64,000 bases of DNA from Piezodorus guildinii (taxonomy: Eukaryota > Arthropoda > Insecta > Hemiptera > Pentatomidae), in the NCBI GenBank assembly GCA_023052935.1, contig CM041294.1:88272616-88336615 (forward strand). The letters are read 5' to 3'. Within the stretch, counting starts at the first letter, position 1. Each line of letters begins with the position of its first letter. The notes below the pieces were generated by a model, which worked only from the letters and a program-made list of their open reading frames with translations, was not told where the DNA came from and did no database searches. This document shows positions 1-14,000 of the stretch, piece after piece. The position numbers were made by a program, and so were the translations under genes.

Positions 1-3000
1 ATCTTTTTGCTTAAGGAGAGCAACATATTTTTCTATTTCCGCATCTTTACTAGCAATGGCATAACTGGGTGGTTGATTCTCCTGCGGTTGACTCGCACTC
101 CTAATGTAATCCAATTCCTTCTGCTTTTCTGATATTACAGACTCTAGATATTTCTTCCCATTTTCTAATTCCGTTACATTCGTCTTTAACACAGAAATTT
201 CTTCTGCTTGACTAGTTATAACCCTCTGCAATTCGGTATTCGATGTTTCTAAAGCCTTGAAGTGGTGACTCAATTCTGTCAACTGCGTCCTGAGATATTC
301 TTCATTATCACTCTTCTGGATATTTTGCGATTGACTCATGTATTCCAACCTGGCCATCAGTTCTTGAATTTCTTCTTTCTGTTTTTCTATTACGGTGTTC
401 TCGTTACTTTTCGATTTGTCAACCTCCCTTTGAAGTTCCTCATTTTCCCTGGTGAGATCTCTCACACGATTTTCTAACGAGTAGATTTGTTGAGAAATCA
501 ATCCATACTGGGTCTGTAAACTGTTCAATTCGTTGACGGAATTGGTGAACTGTTGTTCTTTCTCTGATAAACTCTGCCTCAGATTGATATTTTCTTGTTC
601 CTTATTTAATAAAGTGTTCTGATAATTCTCTTCAATTTCTAGTAATTTCTCTCTCGATCTTTCCTCATTCGTTCTCAAATCTTCCATTTCCTGATTTTGC
701 CTTTGAACTAAAAGGTTAATGTTTTGGTTCAGAGAATTCACTTGTTCCTTCCAATGATTGATTTCAGCCTCAGATCTCTCTAATTTAGATTTCAGTTCTT
801 CATTCTGTTTTGTATATTCAGAATTGACTTTGTTAAGGTGAGCTTGCAATTCAGTGAACCGATTAGTCAAATCTTTAATCTCGTTTTGGTATAAAATTTT
901 CTCTTCTTGGAGTTTAGAAATTGTAATTTCGTAATTTGATGTGTCAGCCCTGTTTCTGTGGTTACACCTGACTGAAGGCTAGTTTTAATTTCATCAAAGG
1001 GATCATTGCTGAAAGTGGAAAATCCCTTAAAAACTGGTAGAGAAGCAGCATCAACAGATGCTTCGGTTTTGGATTGTTTGGATTGCATTTCTTCTTTCAG
1101 GACTGAAATTTCTTTTTCTAAATATTTGTTTTTATCGACTTCAGAGCGAACGACATTGATCGCATGGCTTAATTTTTCAATGATATCGTTTGATGTAGGA
1201 GAGATCTGCAAGTAGGATATTAAATCATTTACGCAAGTTTCCAGATTATTGATGATATCACGTGTAAAAATCAGATCATTTTCTAAATCTTTAATAAGTT
1301 CATTGCTCTTATTTGAATTTTCGATATGCTGTGCAATTTCCATTGCCTTAGACTCGTTAATAGTTCTCAGCTGCTCTTGTAAATTTGCATTACTACCCTC
1401 TAAGAAGTCTATCTTGTTCTGAAGCATTGCCAATTCATTTCTGGCATAATCTAATTGCCCATTGAGAACATCCATGCCCTCGGATTCTTTCTGAGAATTT
1501 GTCAGCTGTTTAGAATATGATTCAATTTTTTCTTTGAGTTGAGAATTTTCTATGGTGAGAGTTTGAATTTTTCCTAAAAGCTGGTCCGTTTCCTTTCTCA
1601 ATTCAGTCAGCTGAACTTTAACATTATCATTTTCAGTTGATTTATCATCGATAACAGTTTTAAGTAATCTTATCTCTTCATTGGCATTACTTAATTGTTC
1701 TTCTAGCGCAAACTTCTTCCCCTGATCGTTTTCTTGAACCATACACACATCTAGCGAATATTTCAACTTTTCTTTAATAGTTTCTTTTCATCACTTAATG
1801 CCTGAATTTGAGTAGTTAGGGACGAGATTTCTTCCTGTTTCGAATTGATGGATTTCATATATTTATCGTTCAACTCTTGCTTTTTCTTTGTCAAAACATC
1901 AATCTGGAGCTCCAGAGCATCTATTTCTTCATTGGCTTTTTTGTTTCACTATCATAGGTTTCTTTTTCCTTTATCCTTATTTCTTTCAGTTTTTTCAATT
2001 CCTCTTTCAACGAATTCAGTTCTACAGCAGTTTCAGGGCTGCCGATAGGACGACCATCTTTCAAGTTGCATATGACCCTTTGAAGTTCCTCGTTTTCAAT
2101 GACTAAAGCATTGAATTTTTCGGAAAGTTCATCATCGCCTTTGTTATGCGATGGGCGGTCAGATTTGAGCTCTTCAATTGTCCACTGAAGACCCTGTAAT
2201 TCGTTCTTCAGTTCAGAACTCCTCTTTTGCCACATTTGCACTTCAATATCTTGGCGCTCTTTCATTTCTATAAGTTGGTCATTTGCATTAGAGAAAACTT
2301 CCACTTTCTTTAGAAGGTTTTCTTTTTCTGACTTCAGAGAATTAATCTCGCTTGTAAGTTCCTTGTTTTTCAGTTCGAGTTTGTCTAGTTGCGATCTCAG
2401 CTCCTCTTGAAGGGCGAAGTCTAGATCGCTAAAACCCACCATCCTCTCGTTCTTTGATTGTTCATTTATTGCTTCCATTTCTTTCAGTTTTTTCAGAAGT
2501 TTGACGCACTTGATCTTGGACGATGCTAGTTTGTCCGTCAAACTCTTCTGTTCCTCCTCGAGCTCTTTGACCCTCTGAGTCAGCGCCTGGATCTGAAGAG
2601 CCTCCGAGTGCTTGTGATCCTGTTCCAGATGCGCCTCTGCCCCGATCCAGCCCCAGCCTTCCTCCTCATCTTTCTCTACTTCATGGCTATGCTGGTCCCA
2701 CGAAAACACCTGTACATCTTGTTCTTTCTTAATAAGGCTGTCCTCAGAAGGAGATTTCAAGTCTGAATCTGAAACACTCTTATCGGAGAGCAGTTTGTTC
2801 ACTTGCTCTTGGAGTGAGGAGATTTCGCTGTCTTTTTCACTCAACTTTGAATTTAACATAGCTTGTAAATTATCAATTTCTTGCAGAGCAGCTTCTAAAC
2901 ACTTTTTCTTTTCTTCCAGTTCGGACAAAACCCCATCTCCCTCGCCTTTAGCCCCCGATTGTTGACTGTGCTGATCCCAAGAAAACATGGCAACACTTTG

Positions 3001-5018
3001 TTCTTTTTGCAATGGTTCCATGCTTGTTACAGCAAGTTTTTCTTCTGCGACAACAGCCTTGAGATTCAATATCTCGTTTTGCAGTTCAGTTATCAAACTG
3101 TCCTTCTTAGCCGATTCATCCTGAAGCCTGTTGGTAACTTCTTCAGATTCAGACAATTGATTTTTCACATCATTATAAGTTTCTTCCAAATCCGTTAATT
3201 TGTTAAAAAGATCTGCTCTTTCCTCACTGAGTTTTATCAGCTCTTGATTTTTTGTTTCAAATTCGTCCATTACCTGTTTCAATTCCTCATTTAACACTTC
3301 AATCCTGTCTAATGTGGAGTTGTAGGAATTTCTTATGTCATTGAGAGTGTTTATTTCAGAGGCCATTTTAGACTTTTCTATTTCGTAAGCTTCATTTTCC
3401 TTTTTAAGTTCTTCATTTGAATTTTTTAGACTTTCAATTTCATTCTGCAACAGGAGCATGTTAGTTTTTAGGGATTTTTCGTTCTCTTCCATTAACTTGA
3501 ACTTCTTTTCCATTTCCACTTGGTATTTGTCGTAGGCGTGGCGAAGTATTTCGGCTTGCTCTAGTTTTGCTGACAGCTGATTTCCCCTTTCTTGTAGCAT
3601 CCTGTGTTTATCCTCGATGCCAGATTCCAAATTATACATTTTAGATTTCATTCCGATAATATCCTGCTCGAGAGCTTCGATATAATTTTCCCTTTCCTGT
3701 AAATTTCCGAGGCACATGTTGTAATTCTTTGTGACTGCATCTAGCTGTTCAGCTATCATGTCCATCTCCTTACGACTCACGAGCATTTCAGATTCCAAAC
3801 CTTCCAAGTTTGTAAGAACGTTTTGATTCTTGACGGATTCCTGCTGGTATAACCCTCTTAACCTTTCTAATTCCACTTCACTATTCTTCATGTCTTCTAC
3901 CAATTTTTTTCTTTCAGTCTCAAGATCCCCGATTACAGTGTTCTTTTCGTTAACGATAGATTGCAACTTCCCGAGTTCATCTTCTAGGAGTAAAACATGA
4001 CTGGCCATTGAATTGACGCTCGTCACATGCTCCCTTAAGAGTTTTGAATCGCCCTCCTTCCATTCTTTCAATTCCTCAAAGGCTTTATTCATTTTATCCA
4101 CATTTATAAGCGCAGCTGATCTCTCTGCTTCCAATGCTTCTAATTTAGGCGTTAAGTCTTCGATTATAGCCAGCAGTTTATGGTTTTTAGATTGAACATT
4201 TTCTAATTCAAGTCTGAATTCCTCTTCTTTACTCTTTAATGACTCTATTTCAGCCTTGAGAGCAGCTTCCTGGTCAGACAGTTGCGATATCGTCTTATCT
4301 TTCTCTTCTAGAACATCATTCAGATTTTTCAATTTCTCTTCTAGATCTTGACAGAGTTTAGTACGGATTTTATAGTTAGCAGCAAGCTTTTTGAATTTCT
4401 GAGCAAGATTAGGATCTTCGGCTGCAACACCCTCATTAGGATGCTTTTCTTTTTTAAGCGTACTCTCCATAGATTTCAACTTTTCGTTTTCCCTCTGTAG
4501 ATTTTCTATAATCTGTTTGGTTTCGTTCAAAGATGCAACAGCTTGATCGTATTTTGATCTCAATTGATTGTTGGATTCATTTCTCTCATTTAATGACTCG
4601 TTCAACTGTACCACTGCTTGTTCATGACCTTCGCATTTCAATTGCAGCTCTCTGATCCTCTCAACGAGTTCACTGTTGTAAGATTCTATTTCTTTGAGCC
4701 TCGTTTCAGTTTCCACTTCGGCGGGGAAGTTATTACCCTTGATGTCGGCAATCTCTTGGTCCTTGAGAGACAGTTTGTTGTTTAGAGACTCAATGAGAAC
4801 ATTTTGCTCATCGAATTGACCCTTCACGAGTGATAATTCGCTCAACAGCTGTTCAATTTGCCTGCTCGTACTCGATTGTAGCATTTCTAACTTCTCTTCA
4901 ACCTCGATGGATCTCATTTCGGCTGAGATCTTCTGTTCTTCAACCTCTTTTAAAGATGACTTTAACTGTTCAACAACATTGAGTTGCTCATCAGTTGCTT
5001 TGTTGGCTTCGTCGAGAC
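1..5018 (-). CDS. Golgin-like gene exon 9 (very long coiled-coil exon, incomplete)
   Basis: The acceptor TTTTTCATAG ends at 5019. About 1,670 codons follow to the window edge without a true stop, but the reading frame changes near 1945, 1785 and 945. Each change is repaired by one extra base in an A or G run, and coiled-coil composition continues on both sides. It holds two copies of the motif FSWDQHS (2958-2987 and 2680-2708), each in an acidic non-helical patch, the second followed by GWGWIG. The final 940 bases read openly to position 1 (for example EKYVALLKQKD at the edge). Confidence 0.85.
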
Positions 5019-8000
5019 CTATGAAAAAAATATCCATTTTTAATTTTATTCATATGAAAATTTAAAAATAACCATAAATATTTATTAACTAATAATAATT
5101 ATTATATAAATACTCTTATGAATATTAATATTCTTCAGAGTATTTATATAATTTGAATATTAATCAAAAACTAAGCCAATAAGAATCAAGAAAAAAGAAA
5201 AAAACCCTTTACAATCCATGAAAGGACAGGATGAGGTCAAGATCACCCTCTATTTCCACTTACCCCCAATTTTTGGGGACCCACTTTATAGAGGTTGGGT
5301 GTGCCACGAAACGTCTCCCTACCTCGGAGTTCCGCCATGGACAGATTAAATAATTATTCAGCTACATACGAGTACAGCTTGGATTTGAACCCGGAACCGA
5401 CAAAACAGCAGTCCAGTGCTCTATCTACAAGACCGCACCACTCAAATAAATCAAGAAACAATTGAGACATTGATTTCCAAAAAGTACTATATCCATTCTA
5501 GGAAATTTTACAGGAGACACGAAAATCACTAATTATTATATTATTAAATTAGCTAATTTGATTCTTTTCGCATTAAAATCCAGAATTGTTTTTTTAGTAT
5601 ATTAATAACATCATATTAAAGTTATGAAATGAAATTTTTTGGTATAATTTAGAACGAAATTAAATGTGTAATTAGTTCCGTTAGAAAATAATTATATTTC
5701 TAAATTGCGTTTATAAAGGACTTAGGAGTACATTAGATAAAATCAAATAGAAGATTTTGATAAAACTAAATGATGAGAATACAAATATGTAAAAAAATCA
5801 ATTTTGTAAAAAATGTCCTTTAGTACCTTTTGGAAATCAACGTCTCAATTGAGAAAATAAAAGAGAGGGGAACAGATGATTTATAAAGTAATAACAAATA
5901 GATTAAAAAAAAATTAGGTTGTCCTATCAGTTTTTCCTCAATAAATATTTTTAAAATAAGACTAAAACATTTTAAAAGGATGGCATAATGAGGGTTCCTG
6001 AGTGATGGAAGAAGGTAATACAGCAGAATGATTCATTTATAATGCAGTAAATCAACTCACAAGCACCTAAAAAACATTATCCTCAATTGATTACGCATTA
6101 AAAAGAAGGAAGACATATAAAAAACTCTAATATATTAAGAAGACAACATATTTTCACTGCAAAACCAACAGATATCAGAATAACAGCAATAACAAACATT
6201 GAAGATTAATCACATCAATTGTCTGATTGAAAAAGATCCAGATATGAAAAATAATCAGCAGTTTATGCTTGGACATGGCTCAGTAATGCCCTGAAGATGG
6301 CTCACAAGCTTGAGCCGAAACGTTGGCAAAATTAAAAATTTTCAAAAAATGACTGATTCCTGATTATTCCACCTATAATGAAAAATAATCAAGCATGGAT
6401 ATTAAGATCAGTAAGAATTCCAGTATCTTACACTGATTTCAATTTGGAGAAAAGGCAATTGTAGCAGATGCTTTGTTGTCACAAATAGCTTGTTATAACT
6501 TTATTTTAAGTAACTGTTACTTTCAGATAAGAAATTTATGTTAATTTAATTAGGTGGATTACCATATGATAAGTTTTGAAGTTTATCAGTCTATGATCAT
6601 TAATTTTTAATAAAATACATTCTTTATCTTATTTAGTGTAATAATTATGATTAATAAGCTTAAGCCCGCTTTTGTTCATAAATCTACCACAAATGGAAAG
6701 TAGTCAGCAGAACAGGAGAAAACACAACTTCAACAAGAACCAAATCCTACAGAAAAAAAAAAACCCTAAAAAAGAGGCCCAGACATAACGTGAACTCCAG
6801 CTTACCATAGTTTGATCATTCTTTTTTTATTTTTGTTTTGTGGTAGAGAAGAGTGAGCAGATACTCTGTTGTTACAGACAGCTTTTTGTAACCTTATTTT
6901 ATGAAACCGTTACTTTTAGATTAAAAAAATCATATGTGTTAACTCATTTAAGTAGGTTACCTTCTGGTAAGGTTAGGATTTATTATGTTCATTACTTTAT
7001 AATAAAAGACTTATTCTTTTTTTATGAAGTGCATTAATTACTGAAGCAATAATTGAGTAATGGTGAGAAAAAAATATACAGTAATTTTACAAAATAAATT
7101 CCTGTTATATTTCCTTTTATTTTAATTATCTGGGTATTGATTCCAATAAACTTTTGCTAAATGAATTTTTTTAATAACTATATAAATAACAGAGTTTACA
7201 GATTCCTAAACACTTTACTTCTTTTTTTTTTTTTTACTATCTTTATAAACAACCAAGTAATGGACATTAAATATATTTAATCAGCTGCCATTTTGAAACC
7301 AAATGGCTGATGTTAATATCAAGTACTGTAGTGACTTGTACGTTAGAGCCCAATCTAAAAAAAAATCTGCGTATATTTTTAAATAAAAGCTGTAGATGGC
7401 TTAGATTTTTTTTAAAAACATGAAACCTCAAATTTTGAGAGGAGGTCAATTTTTTTGATTCATTCAAGGGAAAGTATTGTGATCGTGAAAACTTTTGAAT
7501 CCGAGATTTCACCAGAAATACATGTTTCATAGTCCCTTAAGTACAAATGACCAAGTCGCCCGAAAAGGTCTGTGTATATGGGGTAAGTTTAGTTAGGAGA
7601 AAAAACTAAAGGAGAAAAGAGCAAAAACATTTGTTTTATGTGATCATTTCTTTTTTTATAATAAGAACAGTAATACAGATGTATAATATACCATTGGAAA
7701 GCTGAAGAATTTAGAAAATAAGTCATCTTATACACAAAGTTATTTAAGGTACTGGTCAGTGATGAAAAGCAGATAAAACTTAGTGATTGTTGTAGATGCT
7801 ATTGGGTTGTTTCACATGAAGTGTCCGTTTTTATAGTTTCTGAAATACATAAAGGATTTTGCAGGTCTCTGTTGTTTTCTTCCGAATGTTTACATATTTA
7901 AAGTAAACAGTTACTAATCCTCTACCTTTGCATTATAAACATTAGCTTCTCAATTAATTACCCACTTTTTAGTATACCTCCAAATATGAACATGGAAACA

Positions 8001-11000
8001 CAGCGATTTTCGAGTAATATTTTTGTACGAGTTTAAACTCAGCCACTTCAGCGGCTGAGGCCGCTAGAAATATTTGCAAGGCGTTTGGGAAGGGAGCGTT
8101 AATGAACGGACCATTCGCCGTTGGTTTGCTAAGTTTTCAGCTGAGGATACCGACTTGGAAAACTTGCCCCAAGGAAGACCTCCGTCCGTAATAGACAACG
8201 ATGTCCTCAAACATACAGTAGAAGGAAACCCCTACCAACAGTTAAAGGACTCTCAGCACAACTAAATGCAAGTGCATCTACCGTTTCCAGACATTTAAAG
8301 TGTATTGGGAAAATAAAAAAGTTCGATACATGGGTACCTCATGATCGAACTGAGCGGCAGCAAGACCCCATGTTTCAAAACATACCGTGCAAAAATTGAA
8401 AGAACTGGGCTACGAAGTTCTTCCACACCCACCATATTCTCCCGACTTGTCTCCAACAGATTACCACCTGTCCAGGAATTAACACAACTTCGTCAAAGGA
8501 AAACTTTTTGAAAATGATGATCAAGTGAAAAGTGCGTTTTCAGATTTTGTTTCACTTCAATGCTCAGAGTTTTTCAGTTCGGGGATAAAAAGTTGGTGTC
8601 ACGTTGGGAAAAATGTGTAGAAAAAGAAGATAAATACTTCAAATAAAATTATCTTGTTTTAATATCGTATTTTTAATAAAAATCCTTTACCTTGAAAACG
8701 GACATTTCATGTGACACAACCCAATAATATAATAGATTATTTAATGTAACATATAATGATTTAACCTTTTTTTATCTCCAGCTCCATTTAAAAATTAGTA
8801 ATTTGATTTTAATAACAGAGGGAAGTGAAAGCAACGTCTTGCATTAACTAGATTTCTTTTTTTCAAATCAAATATAAAATTTTATTCTTGAAAATAAAAA
8901 AAACAATAAAATATCATTGGGCATGGTCATAAATTCTCAACCTTGAATCAAACAAATTTTCAAACCTATCCACATTAAACAGTTTTCATAGAATAGAATA
9001 ATATAAAAATAATAATATATTTTATATTCTGACTTAATAGATCGTAAATACCTTTCAGAAGAGCTTCCTTTTCTTCGGTCAGATGTTTCAAACTTTCTTT
9101 TAATTTAATCATTTCTTCTTCCAAGGTACCAGCTCTTAGAGAAGCCGACTGCAAAGATTCTGAAATAATATGACAATTTTTAAAAGGCAAAATATAGTAT
9201 TATAACATCTCAGAGGACCAAAGAGCATAGAAAATATCATTAAAGCCCAAAACAGGAGCAGCTAAGCAATAGTAAAAGGCAAGATCACGATCAAAAAGCC
9301 AAAACGATTGATTATGAAAATTATAAACAGAAATATCAATGATTCAAAGAGGCATGCTTAAGGATTTGATTTAAAAAAAAAAAAAAACTTTTTTTCATGT
9401 TTATACACTGCCGGACAAAATTAAAGGATCACTTACAAATATTTATATTATTATTACATAAGAGATAAAAATAGGAATTCCTTTGTCCCAGACTGGACTT
9501 TATGTTGTATCTTATCAAGTTAATCCTCTACCTGTTTATATTCCCACCCGTTTATGGAGAAAAGGGTCAGTTAATCCTCTTCTTTTCTTTCTTCCTATCA
9601 GTAAATGGTTAGTTGTTAGCAAAGATTCATCTTATTGAAGATTTTCTAACATTTAAGAGACTTTATTTTTTACTTGTGAGTTTAGTAAGAACATTGTGAT
9701 GGCCAACAGAAGAGCATTGACCGAAGAGGAATCAATTCGTGCTGTTGCTTTGAGTGAAGAGGGGTTTTCTCAAAGGCATATTGCGCAACGGCTCCAGTGG
9801 TCACATCACATATCTGTAGTGTCCAGGGTGCTTAATAGGCACCGTCAAACTGGAGGGCATACAAGAAGAGTCGGACAAGGCCGTCCGAGGTCAATTTCCC
9901 ACCGTGACGAGAGATTTTTGCAACTGCATGCTCTTCGGGATCGACAAACAACTGGTAACAGTCTGCGAGGTCTCCTCCAGAGGTTCAGGAATGTGCAAAT
10001 TTCAGAGCTAACAGTGAGAAAACGACTCAACGATTATGGATTGACCTCCCATCCTTCAGCTACTGGACCTCTTCTCTTCAGGAGACCTCTTCGCAACTTC
10101 GCCAAAGGAAAACTTTATGAAAATGATGATCAAGTGAAAAGTGTGTTTTTAGATTTTGTTTCACTTCAAAGCTCGGAGTTTTTCAGTTCGGGAATAAAAA
10201 AGTTGGTGTCACGTTGGGAAAAATGTGTAGAAAAAGAAGGTAAATACTTCAAATAAAATTATCTTGTTTTCATATCGTATTTTTAATAAAAATCCTTTAC
10301 CTTGAAAACAGACATTTCATGTGACACAACCCAATAAATCTGCCCCTGAGGTTTTTTTTGACTCAAACTTGGCGGGTCGATTTGGTGTCGAATAAAAATA
10401 ATTCACCCCATTTTTTAGCTTTTAACAAATTAAAGGACTCATAATTTTTATTTTTCAGCATTACAAGTTAGTTTAACAACTAAAAATATGTTTTAAGCGA
10501 ATTTCTGTAAATCTAGAAATTTTACAGATATCAAATCAAAATTTTGTGCCCTCAGAACAAAACTTTTGACATGTGAATAATAGAAAAAAAAAGTTTCAGC
10601 ATGTATAGCCCAAGGTTGCAGGTTCAAACCCGGCAGATGGCCCTAAGATTTTTACGACAGTAAAAAATCCTTGGTTATGCCTTTCTTTCGAGGGGACGTA
10701 CAATTTTGGTCCCAAGCCTGGGAGATATCAGTTACTTGTTAAAGATCTCTATTCTAATTCAACATGAATGGGCCTAATTTAAGACTCCCACTATAGCATA
10801 AAGTGACAAATGAATAAACAAACAAAATTCTTAAAATTAAAAACAAGACTTCTACATCAATAAAAGTATTAATATATATATCTTTCTTTTTTTGAGAATT
10901 TTTTTAGTCACAAGATAAAAGATTTGGTAGTGAGAAGAAACATTTATAAACTTATTCTTATCAAATTAGCAGTTTTTCTTTTATTTTACACATTTAACAT

Positions 11001-14000
11001 TACCAGAGTTAAAGATATATACTCAAAACTTATTTTCAGCAGACAAAAGTAAGTTACAATGACTGTAAAACAAAAACTAAGAAGCTAGTAAAATGTTTTA
11101 CTTATTATATAGGTATGAATTATGAAATGATAATCTATGGGTTTAATGAAACATTAAATCTTAATGACTTAGAGTATAAGTTAAAATGTATAGCATTTAT
11201 GTGGTTTTTATTCCTCAAGGCTCCTTAATAATTATTAATTATTATCAGCCATTTTAAAGACTAAACATAACCTTAAATAATTATAACCAGCAATAAAAAC
11301 AAATAAGGTTAATTTGATTCATAAATATGAAAATAAAATTATTATTAGCAAACATTTAATTATATTTATAATTATGGAATAGTTATTTTCAATATTAAAC
11401 AAATTTTATACTTAAAAATTCATTTTAACAAAGAAACTTCTGAAAATGGGTATATTTACAAGATATATAATAAAGAGTTAATTGTCAGATTATAAATATC
11501 TTAAGAACAAGCAATAATATTTAAATAAATTATTTCTTAAACCAAGAGGGTTAGTTAATTGTTATATCAAAATTAAAGTACAATTTGAAAAATAATGGAA
11601 TTTAAATTAATCTAATATTGTAAATGGACTAAAATATTTTTTATTTCATTTTACAAAAATAAAAGCCATGCAGTTAAAAGTAAAGCCATAAAGCAATAGT
11701 AAGTTAAGAATAAATACAATTTTAAGGAATATTATTCTTTATATAAACATTATTTATTGTTTCCAATATGTTATGAAGAGGATTAGATAGTTCCTGATAA
11801 TGTTTTGGAAATATGAGCAAGTAAAATTAAAAAAAAAAAGTAACACTGTTAACTAAATATAGAGGGACTGTTGAGATGATCAAAATTTAAAAAATTACAA
11901 CAAAACGAGATTAAACGAGGACAATAAAGGTGTATGATATATTTATATGATGGTCTACCAAAAACAGTTGTTCCCAAAGCTTTTTGTCAGACCACCCCTT
12001 TTCCAGAAAAAAATATTTCTTAGAGGCCCCTGGAAATTAATTTTGGACATAAATTTTAATATCAATTAATAGGAAATATATTATATATATATATATAATT
12101 GTTTTACCCCTTTTTTTCTGTAAAATATAGTAAATAAAGGTGTAAATTAGAAACATTAAACTTTGAAATTATAAAACTATTTATTGAACTAAGAATAGAG
12201 TGTTGTATAAAAAAACGTAGCAAATGATTACACAATTGTTTATTATTTCCAAATAACTATATTAGGGCATAACTGTTTATAAAGCTATTTATAGACAGTT
12301 AACCAATATGAAAAGCAATAAATAACTCAAAAGAAAATGGTCTATCACCACTGCTAACTTCAAAACGCTGCATCTCAGCTATATCAATGATCCTTTTTTC
12401 TTTTTGTAGAAAATCTAATTTCCTATTGAATAGCACTAACAGCAGTAAATGCAAATTGTAATTATTTATTTGGTATTTATTTATTAATTTGGACAAACAA
12501 ATTTTTTTTATGTCGATTACAAAGGTTCATTATTGAAAATAATAAACCAAAAGTTATAACATTCTATTGGGTTGTTAAATAAGTTTGCAGTGTTTTTTTA
12601 ATGGTTCAATAAAAACTTCAGATTCTTGTAGATTTTTTCAATCAAATCTATATGACCCATTTTATTTATTACATATTGCCATCTTTCAAAATCAGTGTGG
12701 TGCAGGTTTGAATCTGGCACAGGTGGGATTAAATTTATTATCGCCAGACCTAAGGAATGAATCTTAAACAACCTACTCTTATTAGACAGGTTGGTATGCT
12801 TAAAGATGTTCTGCTTGCCATTATGATAAAGGAAAGGAAGTAAAATCCTGATAAAAAAAAAGAAAACCCACCCCTGTATAAGCAATTCAGTGCAAAAATC
12901 TATGAATCTGTAAGTAGGAAATAAGATTGAAGTTATGAGTTATGAATTTCAGGCATGGAAAATTATTATTAAAAAAAACAAAACTAAAATTAATTTAAGT
13001 AATTAGAAAATTAAAATGTGTTCCAGATGCGACTTTAATCATCCCAATCATCAACAAGCAGAAGACATAACACTATCGTATTCTAATACTTATACTTTCA
13101 CTCCCCTGCATATTAAAAAATATAATAGATAAATTAAAGAAAATAATAAAAAATATCAAGAAACTTCAGTGACATTTCTTACAAAAGACACAATTTATGA
13201 ACTTAAAACATTTTATTTCCAGATCCCTGTACCCATTTTATTTTAATTTTTTTGTATGTAATATAATCAATAGATCCTGACTAAATCTTGTTCATCTTAG
13301 ATTTTTCACTTTCACTTACCAATTATAAAATATACAGTAAGGAAAAGTATTGCTATTATAAAAATTTTCAAATTCCAGTTTTCAACGGAAATACACGTTT
13401 TAGGATCTTCTGTGAGCAAATAACCAAGTCAACTGAACCAAGAACGTTTGTGGGGGTCTATGGTAAGTCTAGCAGAAAAATAAAACGTCATAAAAAACTG
13501 AAATTTCATATTTTAAAACACAACCTGCCTGAGATGTTACACTAACTTTTTTATTAAAATCAACTGATCGGAAGTGCTACTTTATACTATGTATTTTGCA
13601 CCCATTTATGATTTTCTCAAATACAACTCCAATGTTTCTGATTAAACTTGCTATATGGATGTAAAATTTAATGGGCTTTAATATCATATAGGTTTTATTC
13701 TGATTGAAATAGTCTGATAAGGCTTAAATGCCGATATTTTAAATTTTCTTCTTCTAAAGCACCTTTTAGTTTGTAGATTTGAAAAATTAACCATAACATC
13801 TTTTTAGCCTTGGTAAAAAATGGGTTAATATATAAGTTGAACAAATTTCAGATTCAACTAAAAGATAAAAGAGCAAACATATTTTTTAATGTAATTTTTG
13901 AACTTAAGAACAGTAATATAGATGTATAATACACCGTTGGAAAACTAAAGATTTTAGAAAAAATATTATCTTACATACAAAGTAGAAAAAGGTAATTGAG

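Noticed and set aside
262..477. Plus-strand 71-codon ORF opposite the golgin exon
   Set aside because: Antisense shadow of the long coiled-coil exon; composition (Phe/Leu-rich) follows from the complement of Glu/Lys codons.
1006..4195. Several plus-strand ORFs (1006, 1845, 1888, 2959, 4013)
   Set aside because: All are complements of exon 9 with no motif of their own.
5018..5037. Reading exon 9 as starting with ATG at 5037 (MDIFFIG)
   Set aside because: The MDIFFI stretch is intron read-through; CATAG at 5023-5019 is an acceptor that joins exon 8 in phase.
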